DNA of 34,510 nt from Acidimicrobiaceae bacterium. GTDB taxonomy: Bacteria; Actinomycetota; Acidimicrobiia; Acidimicrobiales; JAUTXP01. This document shows positions 8,237 to 16,980 of this stretch, in pieces. The stretch's first letter is position 1; every line of letters starts with the position of its first letter. The stretch spans positions 1-34,510 of the forward strand of contig JAUTXP010000064.1 of assembly GCA_030837965.1 (NCBI GenBank), read 5' to 3'. The position numbers were made by a program, and so were the translations under genes. The notes under the pieces are model-generated. The model worked only from the letters and a program-made list of their open reading frames with translations. It was not told where the DNA came from and searched no databases.

Positions 8237-8240
8237 CGGC

Positions 8241-8831
8241 ATGGCCACCACGCCCGTCCCCGAGCCCCGCATGACCCGGCCCGGCAGCTTCGGCCCGTCG
8301 GCCCTGCTGACGCCGGCCAACGCGGTGACCCTGGCCCGCCTGTTCATCACGCCCGTCCTGTTGGTGATGATCGTCAACGGCGGGGCCACATGGGCGGCCA
8401 CCGGCTTTTGGATCGTGCTGGCCTGCACCGACGGGGTGGACGGGTATCTGGCCCGGCGCCAGGGCACCACGTCGTCGGGCGCCTTCCTCGACCCGCTGGC
8501 CGACAAGTTCCTAGTGCTCGGGGCCATGTTCGCCTTGGTGGCCAAGGGCCTGTTCTGGTGGCTGCCGGTGGCGTTGATGGCCGTGCGCGAGACCGGCATC
8601 AGCGTGTACCGCAGTTATTGGGGGCGCAGGGGCGTGTCCATCCCGGCCCGAGTGGGGGCCAAGGCCAAGACGGTGGTGCAGGACGTGGCCGTCGGGTTCG
8701 CCCTGCTGCCGTTGACCACCGACGACCACCGGTGGATCGCCAACGCCTGGCTCTGGGGCGCGGTGGCCCTCGCCCTGTTCACGGCCGGGCAGTACCTGCT
8801 GGACGGCAGGCGGGTGGTTCGTGCGGTGTGA
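8241..8831 (+). CDS. pgsA: CDP-diacylglycerol-glycerol-3-phosphate phosphatidyltransferase
   Basis: Integral membrane enzyme making phosphatidylglycerophosphate from CDP-diacylglycerol. It has 196 aa from ATG 8241; GAGGTGG at 8224-8230 can act as ribosome-binding site, and an earlier ATG (8220) would overlap rimO. The CDP-alcohol phosphotransferase signature is complete: D64-x2-D67-G-x2-A71-R72-x7-G80-x3-D84-x3-D88 within TDGVDGYLAR and GAFLDPLAD. Hydrophobic helices lie on both sides. The pgsA-cinA-recA order matches other actinobacteria, supporting PgsA over other CDP-alcohol transferases. Confidence 0.9.
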   Translation: MATTPVPEPRMTRPGSFGPSALLTPANAVTLARLFITPVLLVMIVNGGATWAATGFWIVLACTDGVDGYLARRQGTTSSGAFLDPLADKFLVLGAMFALVAKGLFWWLPVALMAVRETGISVYRSYWGRRGVSIPARVGAKAKTVVQDVAVGFALLPLTTDDHRWIANAWLWGAVALALFTAGQYLLDGRRVVRAV

Positions 8832-10071
8832 GGTCGTGGCCGTGGGCACGGAGTTGCTGCTCGGCCAGATCGTGGACACCAACTCGTCGTGGATGGGCGA
8901 GCAGCTCGCAGCCGCGGGCATCGACTCGCACTACCAGACCAAGGTGGGCGACAACCTCGAGCGCATCGTCGCCGCGTTGCGCATCGCGCTGAGCCGCAAC
9001 GAGGCCGTCATCGTGTGCGGCGGCCTGGGCCCGACCCAGGACGACATCACCCGCGAGGCCATCGCCGCGGTGATGAACGTGCCCTTGGAGCGCGACGACG
9101 CCGTGGTCGAGCGCATCGCGGCCATGTTCAGCGCCCGGGGCCGGTCCATGGTGGAGAGCAACCTGCGCCAGGCCGACGTGCCCGTCGGCGCGGTGGTCAT
9201 CCCCCAGACCCGCGGCACCGCGCCCGGCCTCATCTGTCCGGTGGGGCACAAGGTCGTCTATGCCGTGCCGGGCGTGCCTCACGAGATGCAGGAGATGCTG
9301 GAGCGGGCCGTGCTGCCCGACCTCCAGGCTCGGGCGGGCACCCGGTCCACCATCGTGTCGCGGGTGCTGCGCACCTGGGGCCTGGCCGAGTCCACCTTGG
9401 CCGAGAAGGTCGCCCCCCGTCTGGACGCGCTGGACGCAGCGGGCGGCAACCCGACCCTTGCCTTTCTGGCCAGCGGCATCGAGGGGATCAAGGTCCGCAT
9501 CACGGCCAAGGCCCCCACTCGTGATGACGCGTTGGCGTTGGTCGAGGCCGAGGAGGCCGAGCTGCGGGGTCTGCTGGGCACCATCGTGTTCGGGGTGGAC
9601 GACGACACCATGGAGTCGGCCGTGGGCGCGCTGGTCGAGCAGTTCGGCCTGACCGTGGCCGTGGCCGAGTCGATGACCGGCGGCCTGGTCGCATCCCGCC
9701 TGGTCGAGGTGCCGGGCGCCAGCCAGTGGTTCAAGGGCGGCGTGGTGTCGTATGCGTCCGAGGTGAAGTACGACGTGCTGGGCGTGCCCGAGGGGCCGGT
9801 CGTGTCCGAGCCCGCGGCCGCGGCCATGGCCGAGGGCGTGGCCAAGCTGCTGGGCACCGACGTCGGCTTGTCCATCACCGGCGTGGCCGGACCGGCCGAG
9901 CAGGAGGGCCAGCCCGTCGGCACTGTGTTTTTCGGCGTGGCCATGGACGGACGCACCGACGTGGTCCACGTGCGCCTGCCGGGCGACCGGCCGCGCATCC
10001 GGCAGTACGCCGCCATCTCGTTGCTCGACATGTTGCGCCGCCGCCTGCTGGAGCGCGCTCCGGGCCCGTAG
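8821..10071 (+). CDS. cinA: CinA: competence/damage-inducible, nicotinamide-nucleotide amidase
   Basis: 416 aa from a GTG that overlaps pgsA by 11 nt. The N-terminal MoaB/MogA-like domain (about 1-170) has AVGTELLLGQIVDTN and CGGLGPTQDD, typical of the ADP-ribose pyrophosphatase part of CinA. The C-terminal amidase domain (about 255-410) has VAVAESMTGGLVASRLVEVPGAS with its catalytic Ser, then SITGVAGP and GTVFFGVA. The full two-domain architecture is present. In many bacteria cinA is co-transcribed with recA; here thpR and a recA-specific promoter region intervene. Confidence 0.95.
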   Translation: MRCEVVAVGTELLLGQIVDTNSSWMGEQLAAAGIDSHYQTKVGDNLERIVAALRIALSRNEAVIVCGGLGPTQDDITREAIAAVMNVPLERDDAVVERIAAMFSARGRSMVESNLRQADVPVGAVVIPQTRGTAPGLICPVGHKVVYAVPGVPHEMQEMLERAVLPDLQARAGTRSTIVSRVLRTWGLAESTLAEKVAPRLDALDAAGGNPTLAFLASGIEGIKVRITAKAPTRDDALALVEAEEAELRGLLGTIVFGVDDDTMESAVGALVEQFGLTVAVAESMTGGLVASRLVEVPGASQWFKGGVVSYASEVKYDVLGVPEGPVVSEPAAAAMAEGVAKLLGTDVGLSITGVAGPAEQEGQPVGTVFFGVAMDGRTDVVHVRLPGDRPRIRQYAAISLLDMLRRRLLERAPGP

Positions 10072-10124
10072 GTGTCGCCGCGCCGGCCTTCGCCTCCTGG
10101 CCACCCGCACATGGGTGTGGCGAT

Positions 10125-10730
10125 GTGAGCGACTCCGGACCGGACGAACTCGCACCCGCGGCCGCGCCGCGGCTGTTCGTAGCCGTGTGGCCGCGGCCCG
10201 AGGTCGTGGACGCCCTGGCCCGCCTGCCGCGCCCCGACGTGCCCGGCCTGCGCTGGACCGGGCCCGACCACTGGCACGTGACGCTCGTGTTCCTGGGCGC
10301 GTCGGACCTCTTGGCCACGCGGGCCGCGTTCCAAGCCATGCCGTTGGGGCCAGAGACGGTGACAGCCGAGCTCGGCCCCACCACCGAGCGGTTCGGCCGC
10401 ACGATCGTCCACATCCCCGTGGCCGGACTCGACGAGGTTGCAGCCGCCGTGCGTGCCGCACTCCCGGGCGACGAAGCCCGGCCCTTCCGGGGCCATACCG
10501 TCGAGCCCTTTCGGGGCCATGCCGTCCAGCCCCTCCAAGGCCATGCCGCCCGGCCCTTTCGGGGCCATCTCACCCTGGCCCGGGCCCGCAGTCGTCGCGG
10601 TGTCGACCTAGATGAAGTTGTCGGACTGCCGTTTACCGCCTCCTTTCTCGTCAGCGAGATCACACTCGTGTCCAGCGTCTTGGGCCACGGCCCCCCGAAG
10701 TACGAGGTCGTGGCCCGGCGGGCACTGTAG
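10125..10730 (+). CDS. thpR: RNA 2',3'-cyclic phosphodiesterase (2'-5' RNA ligase family)
   Basis: Two-histidine (2H) phosphoesterase acting on 2',3'-cyclic phosphate RNA ends. It has 201 aa from GTG 10125, the in-frame start nearest before RLFVAVWP, where the family fold begins. The HxTx motifs are H51-V-T-L and H148-L-T-L. Just before the second motif the usual RPFRGH segment is repeated: about 3.5 copies of an 8-residue unit (RPFRGHTV, EPFRGHAV, QPLQGHAA, RPFRGHLT) occupy about 120-150. This adds roughly 24 residues to the normal fold. It lies between cinA and recA; its stop is 6 nt from the -35 of the distal recA promoter. Confidence 0.9.
   Translation: MSDSGPDELAPAAAPRLFVAVWPRPEVVDALARLPRPDVPGLRWTGPDHWHVTLVFLGASDLLATRAAFQAMPLGPETVTAELGPTTERFGRTIVHIPVAGLDEVAAAVRAALPGDEARPFRGHTVEPFRGHAVQPLQGHAARPFRGHLTLARARSRRGVDLDEVVGLPFTASFLVSEITLVSSVLGHGPPKYEVVARRAL
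10481..10576 (+). repeat. 24-bp tandem repeat within thpR
   Basis: Four 24-bp units (10481-10504, 10505-10528, 10529-10552, 10553-10576), each starting GCCC(T/C)(T/C)(T/C)C and containing GGCCAT. Units 2 and 4 share a GCCCTTTCGGGGCCAT core. The last unit runs into the second HxT motif, so the real catalytic copy is the 3' one. Confidence 0.9.
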
Positions 10731-10735
10731 GGTCC

Positions 10736-10764
10736 TTGCTCGAACGCGTGTTCGGAATTACGCT
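10736..10764 (+). promoter_or_regulatory. Distal recA promoter with a LexA box in the spacer
   Basis: TTGCTC (10736-10741), 17 nt, TACGCT (10759-10764) form a good sigma-A-type promoter. The sequence CGAACGCGTGTTCG (10741-10754), a perfect CGAAC-N4-GTTCG actinobacterial LexA box, fills most of the spacer, so LexA binding would block it. The promoter begins just after the thpR stop. Confidence 0.85.
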
Positions 10765-10786
10765 GGTGTCATCTTCCCCGGCGATG

Positions 10787-10809
10787 TTGTTACACCCCCT
10801 CCGTAGGGT
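10787..10809 (+). promoter_or_regulatory. Proximal recA promoter, RecA-NDp/PafBC-like
   Basis: TTGTTACAC (10787-10795), exactly 8 nt, TAGGGT (10804-10809). The arrangement follows the mycobacterial LexA-independent damage promoter (consensus as I recall it: tTGTCRgtg-N8-TAnnnT). Transcription would start near 10816, about 35 nt before the recA ATG. The first 15 nt recur exactly in front of the LysM gene at 23076. Confidence 0.65.
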
Positions 10810-10850
10810 GGGCGCCGTTCCGAAAACACAACCCAGAGAGGGGACTCCTG

Positions 10851-11900
10851 ATGGAGCGTGACAAGGCACTCGACATGGCGCTCGGCCAAATCGAGAAGCA
10901 GTTCGGCAAGGGCTCGATCATGCGGATGGGCGAGAACACCCACATGAACGTGGAGGTCATCCCAACCGGGGCCATGTCGCTTGACCTGGCCCTGGGCGTG
11001 GGCGGCCTGCCCCGGGGGCGCGTGGTGGAGATCTACGGCCCTGAGTCGTCGGGCAAGTCGACGCTGGCCATGCATGTCGTGGCCGAGGCCCAGCGCAACG
11101 GCGGCATCTGCGCCTACATCGACGCCGAGCACGCCATGGACCCGGTGTACGCCAGGGCCATCGGCGTGAACATCGACGACATGCTGATCTCCCAGCCCGA
11201 CACGGGTGAGCAGGCGTTGGAGATCGCGGACATGCTGATCCGCTCGGGCGCCCTCGACGTGCTGGTGATCGACTCGGTGGCCGCGCTCACCCCCCGGGCC
11301 GAGATCGAGGGCGAGATGGGCGACAGCCACATGGGGCTCCAGGCCCGGCTCATGTCCCAGGCCCTGCGCAAGATCACGGCCACCCTGAGCCGGTCCAACA
11401 CGATCTGCGTGTTCATCAACCAGCTCAGGGAGAAGATCGGCGTGATGTTCGGCTCGCCCGAGACCACGCCGGGCGGACGGGCCCTGAAATTCTACTCGTC
11501 GGTGCGGCTCGACATCCGCCGCATCGAGTCCATCAAGGACGGCGTCGAGGTGGTGGGCAACCGCACGCGGGTGAAGGTGGTGAAGAACAAGGTGGCCCCG
11601 CCCTTCAAGCAGGCCGAGTTCGACATCATGTACGGCAAGGGCATCAGCCGCGAGGGCTCGGTGCTCGACATCGCCGTGGACCTGGGCATCGCCAAGAAGT
11701 CGGGTGCCTGGTACACGTACGAGGGCGAGCAGCTCGGGCAGGGACGGGAGAACTCCAAGCAGTTCCTGTTCGACAACCCCGAGGTGATGGTGGAGCTCAA
11801 CGACCGCATCCGCAAACAGTCCGGGCTGGACAAGGTGGCCGGAGACGTCCCGCTCGGCCAAGGGGCGGACGACGACGAGCCCTTGGTGCTCAAGGACTGA
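10851..11900 (+). CDS. recA: Recombinase RecA
   Basis: ATP-dependent strand-exchange protein and LexA/SOS co-protease. It has 349 aa, normal length, from ATG with a GAGAGGGG ribosome-binding site about 9 nt upstream. Walker A is GPESSGKST (near 63-71). [28 protein letters not shown] (Walker B and L1 entry) and the [20 protein letters not shown]2 region are all standard. The acidic C-terminal tail ends [10 protein letters not shown]. There is no intein and no adjacent recX. Two promoters of different class control it (10736 and 10787), paralleling the P2 (LexA) and P1 (LexA-independent) layout of mycobacterial recA. Confidence 0.99.
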   Translation: MERDKALDMALGQIEKQFGKGSIMRMGENTHMNVEVIPTGAMSLDLALGVGGLPRGRVVEIYGPESSGKSTLAMHVVAEAQRNGGICAYIDAEHAMDPVYARAIGVNIDDMLISQPDTGEQALEIADMLIRSGALDVLVIDSVAALTPRAEIEGEMGDSHMGLQARLMSQALRKITATLSRSNTICVFINQLREKIGVMFGSPETTPGGRALKFYSSVRLDIRRIESIKDGVEVVGNRTRVKVVKNKVAPPFKQAEFDIMYGKGISREGSVLDIAVDLGIAKKSGAWYTYEGEQLGQGRENSKQFLFDNPEVMVELNDRIRKQSGLDKVAGDVPLGQGADDDEPLVLKD

Positions 11901-11911
11901 CCCGTCACGGG

Positions 11912-11974
11912 GTGGGGCGCGTCGGGCTGCTGTCCTGACGCGCCCCGCGCCCCACTCGTGCGATTGGGGCGCGG
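11912..11974 (+). terminator. Overlapping alternative hairpins after recA
   Basis: Stem A: 11914-11923 pairs with 11937-11946 (GGGGCGCGTC, perfect, 13-nt loop). Stem B: 11945-11954 pairs with 11965-11974 (CCGCGCCCCA, perfect, 10-nt loop). A third option pairs 11912-11921 with 11946-11955. The third stem excludes both A and B, and A and B share two bases, so this is either a simple GC-rich terminator cluster or a switch. No T-run follows. Confidence 0.55.
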
Positions 11975-12060
11975 GTCTTGCCGCAGGCTCGGCTCGGCGT
12001 GTCGGCGGCTCGGCACAACCTAAAAGGCGCAAAACACCACCAACGACACCACCGGGACTA

Positions 12061-12182
12061 GGTTGACCCGCGGCAGCGGTCCGATTCCCTCCTTTTGGGC
12101 GGTATTTCCAACGGAGGAAGGAGGAGCTACGCCGAGCGTCGAATACCCGGCGTGACCAACTCGCCCGGCGGCTGGGGGGCAG
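12061..12182 (+). promoter_or_regulatory. Structured leader upstream of spoVS
   Basis: TTGACC lies at 12063-12068 but has no convincing -10 partner. CCTCCTT (12088-12094) is complementary to AAGGAGG (12118-12124) across a 23-nt loop. A second short pairing, CGCCG with CGGCG, follows near 12130-12152. The purine-rich Shine-Dalgarno-like block at 12113-12126 has no start codon within 20 nt, while spoVS has its own GGGG-type site at about 12174. A regulatory leader is inferred. Confidence 0.35.
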
Positions 12183-12521
12183 ATGGAAGTCCTCAAAGTT
12201 TCAAGCAAATCGAACCCGAACTCCTGCGCTGGCGCCATGGCTGGCGTCGTGCGGCAGGCGGGCGCGGTTGAGGTGCAGGTCGTCGGCGCGGGGGCGCTGA
12301 ACCAGGCCATCAAGGCCATCGCCATCGCACGCGGCTATCTGGCCCCGTCGGGCGTGGACCTGGTCTGCATCCCGACCTTCGCCGACATCCAGATCGACGG
12401 GCAGAGCCGCACGGCCATCCGCCTGCTGGTGGAGGACCGCCACAAGCGGATTCCGTCGTCGCTGGAGATGGGCCCCGGGCAAGAGACCGGCCTGGCCCAG
12501 ATCACCGAGCTGTCCGTCTAA
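12183..12521 (+). CDS. spoVS: SpoVS-family protein
   Basis: 112 aa. Residues 1-86 match the stage V sporulation protein S family closely: MEVLKVSSKSNPNSCAGAMA, GAGALNQAIKAIAIARGYLAP, SGVDLVCIPTFADI and RTAIRLLVE. SpoVS is an Alba-like small nucleic-acid-binding protein affecting septation and sporulation in Bacillus and present in many non-sporulating bacteria. About 26 extra residues (ending ETGLAQITELSV) extend beyond the usual 86. ATG 12183 is chosen because the conserved N-terminus starts there and GGGG precedes it. Its position directly after recA, where recX usually lies, suggests a link with DNA or septation functions (inference). Confidence 0.9.
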   Translation: MEVLKVSSKSNPNSCAGAMAGVVRQAGAVEVQVVGAGALNQAIKAIAIARGYLAPSGVDLVCIPTFADIQIDGQSRTAIRLLVEDRHKRIPSSLEMGPGQETGLAQITELSV

Positions 12522-12563
12522 CCCCGCCCCCACCCAACCGTTCTCCGGCGCAGTGCGCGTCGA

Positions 12564-12580
12564 GGCCGGCCGTTCCGGCC
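12564..12580 (+). terminator. Short GC hairpin between spoVS and miaB
   Basis: GGCCGG (12564-12569) pairs with CCGGCC (12575-12580) over a 5-nt loop, 42 nt after the spoVS stop and upstream of the miaB -10. It is a weak terminator candidate without a T-tract. Confidence 0.35.
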
Positions 12581-12606
12581 CGCGGGCCGACGCCTATCCT
12601 GACCGG

Positions 12607-13971
12607 GTGGCCCGCAAGTTCTTGATCCGCACCTTCGGGTGCCAGATGAACGAGCACGACAGCGAGCGCATCGCCGGTCTGCTGGCGGCCGAGGGCATGG
12701 AGCCCACTGAGGCGTTGGACGAGGCCGACGTGGTCGTGCTCAACACCTGCACCATCCGGGAGAACGCCGACAACAGGCTGTACGGGAACCTGGGCCACCT
12801 GAAGGCGCTCAAGGACCGTCACCCCGATCTGCAGATCGCGGTGGGCGGGTGCATGGCCCAAAAGGACCGCGGCCTCATCCAGGAGCGGGCCCCGTACGTC
12901 GACGCCGTGTTCGGCACCCACAACGTGGCCAATGCGGCCGACCTGCTGGCCCGGGCCCGGCGGGAGGGGCCGGTCATGGAGATCCTGGAGGAGTCGGCCG
13001 CCTTCCCCAGCGCCCTGCCCGCCCAGCGCGACCTGCCCTACAGCGCCTGGGTGACCATCCAGATGGGGTGCGACAACGCGTGCGCCTTTTGCATCGTGCC
13101 GTCGGTACGGGGCAAGGAGATCAGCAGGCCGTTCGATGAGATCGTGGCCGAGGTCGCGGGCCTGGCTGCGGCGGGGACCACCGAGGTCACGCTGCTGGGC
13201 CAGAACGTCAACTCCTACGGCCGGGACCTGACCAGGCGCAGGCCGCTGTTCGCCGACCTGCTGCGGGCCGTGGGCCAGGTCGAGGGCATCCGCAGGGTCC
13301 GCTACACCAGCCCGCACCCGAAGGACCTGCGGCCCGAGACCATCGAGGCCATGTCCGACGTCCACACCGTGTGCCCCCACCTCCACCTGCCCCTCCAGTC
13401 GGGGAGCGACCGGGTGCTGGCCGCCATGCACCGGGGCTACACGGCCGAGCGCTATCTGAACCGGCTGGCCGCGGCCCGGGTGGGCGTGCCCGACCTGGCC
13501 GTCACCACGGACGTGATCGTGGGCTTCCCGGGCGAAACCGACGCCGACTTCGAGCGCACCCTCGAGGTGGTGGCCGAGGCCGAGTACGACAGCGCCTACA
13601 CCTTCATCTTCTCGCCTCGTCCGGGAACGGAGGCGGCCGCGTGGGAGGACCGGTTCGTGCCCGCCGAGGTCACGGCCGACCGCTTCGAGCGGCTGAAGGT
13701 CGTGGTCGAGCGGTCGGCCCGGGCCAAGCACCACGGGCGCCTCGGCCGGGTCGAGGAGGTCTTGGTCGAGGGCCCGAGCAAGAAGGACTGGGCCGTGCTC
13801 ACCGGCCGCACGGCCCAGAACAAGCTGGTCCACTTCGCCGGGTCGGCGGCTGCGGGCAGCTACGCAGACGTGCGCATCACCGGCGCCGCGGCCCACTACC
13901 TGACGGGCGATCTCATGGAGGTCACGGCCCGACCCCGTCACCGAACCCGCATCCCGGTGGCGGCCGTCTGA
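12607..13971 (+). CDS. miaB: tRNA-2-methylthio-N6-dimethylallyladenosine synthase
   Basis: Radical-SAM methylthiotransferase converting i6A37 to ms2i6A37. It has 454 aa from GTG 12607, giving VARKFLIRTFGCQMNEHDSE. An upstream ATG (12553) would add 18 residues, but TATCCT (12595-12600) ends 6 nt before this GTG, making a leaderless start here more plausible. Auxiliary cluster cysteines are C12, C48 (LNTCTIREN) and C82 (GGCMAQKD). The radical SAM motif is C155-x3-C159-x2-C162 in GCDNACAFCIVPS. The C-terminal TRAM domain includes KLVHFAG. It heads an overlapping run with miaA, whose product makes its substrate. Confidence 0.95.
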   Translation: MARKFLIRTFGCQMNEHDSERIAGLLAAEGMEPTEALDEADVVVLNTCTIRENADNRLYGNLGHLKALKDRHPDLQIAVGGCMAQKDRGLIQERAPYVDAVFGTHNVANAADLLARARREGPVMEILEESAAFPSALPAQRDLPYSAWVTIQMGCDNACAFCIVPSVRGKEISRPFDEIVAEVAGLAAAGTTEVTLLGQNVNSYGRDLTRRRPLFADLLRAVGQVEGIRRVRYTSPHPKDLRPETIEAMSDVHTVCPHLHLPLQSGSDRVLAAMHRGYTAERYLNRLAAARVGVPDLAVTTDVIVGFPGETDADFERTLEVVAEAEYDSAYTFIFSPRPGTEAAAWEDRFVPAEVTADRFERLKVVVERSARAKHHGRLGRVEEVLVEGPSKKDWAVLTGRTAQNKLVHFAGSAAAGSYADVRITGAAAHYLTGDLMEVTARPRHRTRIPVAAV

Positions 13972-13982
13972 CCGAGGGCCGC

Positions 13983-14957
13983 ATTGATCGGCGCCCAGCC
14001 GAGCCCGAGCCCGAGTCCGAGGCCGAGGCCGGGGTCGACGGCGGCACGGGTGGCCGGCCCCGGCACCTGGCCCTCGTCGGCCCCACCGCCTCGGGCAAGT
14101 CGGCCCTGGCCCTGGAGGCGGCTCGGCGCCTGCCGGGGATCGAAGTGGTGTCGGTCGACTCCATGCAGGTCTATCGGGGCATGGACATCGGCACGGCCAA
14201 GCCCAGCGCGGCCGAGCAGGCCGAAGTGCCGCACCACCTGCTGGACGTGGCCGACCCGGGCGAGGAGTTCACCGTCACCCGGTTCCAGGCCGCCTTCCAA
14301 CAGGCCCTGGCCGCCATCGAGGGGCGCGGCCATCGGGCCCTGCTGGTTGGGGGGACCGGGCTGTATGTCCGAGCGGTGGTCGACGACCTGTCCCCGCCGG
14401 GGCAGTGGCCGGAGGTGCGGGCCGAGGTCGAGTCGGAGCAGGACACGTCGAGCCTTCATGCCCGACTGGCCGCGCTCGACCCGGACGCGGCGGCGCGCAT
14501 GGAGCCGACCAACCGCCGCCGAGTGGTGCGGGCCTTGGAGGTCACATTGGGCAGCGGGCGTCCGTTCTCGACCTTCGGCCCCGGCCTCGACGCCCATCCG
14601 CCCAGCCCATTCCGCATGGTCGGGCTGTGGCTGCCCCGGCCGGTGGTGGCCCAGCGCATCCAGGCCCGGGTCCAGGCCATGGTCGAGGCGGGCCTGCCCG
14701 ACGAGGTCCGGGCTCTGGCCAGTCGGCCCGACGGCCTGTCCCGCACGGCCCGGCAGGCCCTCGGGTACAAGGAGTTCCTCGACGGGATGGGTGCGGAGGA
14801 GGCGGTGGCCGAGACGGTGCGTCGGACGAAGGCGTTCGCCCGCAGGCAGCGGATGTGGTTCCGGCGCGACCCCCGCATCACGTGGTTCGGCGCGGCGGCC
14901 AATCCGTTCGCCGTACTTCCCGCGCTCCTGGGAGACTGGTCCCGATGCCTGTCCTGA
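13983..14957 (+). CDS. miaA: tRNA dimethylallyltransferase, start codon unclear
   Basis: Transfers dimethylallyl to A37 of tRNAs reading UNN codons. The body is canonical: P-loop LVGPTASGKSALALEAA, VVSVDSMQVYRGMDIGTAKP, PHHLLDVADP, VGGTGLYVRA, RRVVRALEV, and a C-terminal RQALGYKEF and FARRQRMWFRRD. The in-frame sequence upstream of the P-loop contains no ATG, GTG or TTG back to well inside miaB. Candidates are ATT 13983 (GAGG 6-9 nt upstream) or CTG 13968, whose CTGA overlaps the miaB stop; the true start is unresolved. A PEPESEAEA stretch from a GAGCCC-type hexamer repeat sits between these codons and the domain. From ATT it is 324 aa. Confidence 0.85.
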   Translation: MDRRPAEPEPESEAEAGVDGGTGGRPRHLALVGPTASGKSALALEAARRLPGIEVVSVDSMQVYRGMDIGTAKPSAAEQAEVPHHLLDVADPGEEFTVTRFQAAFQQALAAIEGRGHRALLVGGTGLYVRAVVDDLSPPGQWPEVRAEVESEQDTSSLHARLAALDPDAAARMEPTNRRRVVRALEVTLGSGRPFSTFGPGLDAHPPSPFRMVGLWLPRPVVAQRIQARVQAMVEAGLPDEVRALASRPDGLSRTARQALGYKEFLDGMGAEEAVAETVRRTKAFARRQRMWFRRDPRITWFGAAANPFAVLPALLGDWSRCLS

Positions 14958-15693
14958 AGCTCACCAAGCACCACGGTCTCGGGAACGACTTCCTGGTGCT
15001 GCTCGACCCGGACGGGAGCACGCCGGTGTCGGCCGACCTGGCGCGTGCGGTGTGCGACCGGCACCTGGGCGTCGGGGCCGACGGGCTCATCAGGGCCCGG
15101 GTCGGGCCTGCGCCCGCCGACCTCACCTTCGAGCTGCGCAACGCCGACGGGGGCGAGGCCGAGATGAGCGGCAACGGCATGCGCTGCATGGTCCAGGCTG
15201 CGGTCGACGCCGGATTGGTGGCCGGGCCGCGGTTGACGGTGGCCACGGTGACGGGCCTGCGGGCGGTCTCCGTCGAGCCCGAGTCGCGCCCCGGGCTTCG
15301 GCAGGTCAAGGTGGACATGGGCCCGGCCAAGGTGGAGGACCACCCGTCGGGCACGCTGGTGGACATGGGGAACCCCCACGTGGTGATCCTCGACCAGGAC
15401 TGCTCCTGCGACTTGGAGGCGCTGGGCCGCGAGCACCCCGACCTCAATGTGGAGCTGATATCGGTGCGGGGCGTGGATCGCATCGACCTGCGGGTGTGGG
15501 AGCGCGGTGTGGGGGCGACGCTGGCGTGCGGGACCGGGAGCTGCGCGGCCGTGGCCGCGGCCCAGCGCTGGGGCATGGTGGGGCCGCGGGTGACGGTGCA
15601 CAATCCGGGTGGCGACGTGGTGGTGGAGTCGGAGGGCGAGACGATGTTCCTCACCGGGCCGACGCAGTTCGTGGCCCGGGTGGAGGTGGTGTT

Positions 15694-15697
<4 letters not shown>
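14945..15697 (+). CDS. dapF: Diaminopimelate epimerase with Ser at the first catalytic Cys
   Basis: Interconverts LL- and meso-diaminopimelate for peptidoglycan and lysine. It has 250 aa and its ATG overlaps miaA by 13 nt. HGLGNDFLVL (10-19), CDRHLGVGADGL (37-48) and NADGGEAEM (66-74) mark the N-terminal half. The active-site loop reads EMSGNGMRC, so the family's base Cys (C73 in E. coli, CGNG) is Ser75 here. The second catalytic Cys is intact (ACGTGSC, C195). A neighbouring Cys81 exists but is six positions away. At about 250 aa it is shorter than most DapF proteins. The pathway neighbours dapC, dapD and dapE argue that it is functional. Confidence 0.9.

Positions 15698-16976
<1,279 letters not shown>

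Positions 16977-16980
<4 letters not shown>

Noticed and set aside
5045-8599. A single 1184-residue minus-strand open frame
   Set aside because: Only its C-terminal 531 residues match a protein family; the rest is antisense to rimO and the nfu-like gene with repetitive Arg/Gly/His-rich translation.
13984-15693. Long plus-strand open frame upstream of hflX in the same frame
   Set aside because: It runs out of frame through miaA and dapF and gives Ser/Pro/Arg-rich noise; hflX starts cleanly at the GTGA overlap.
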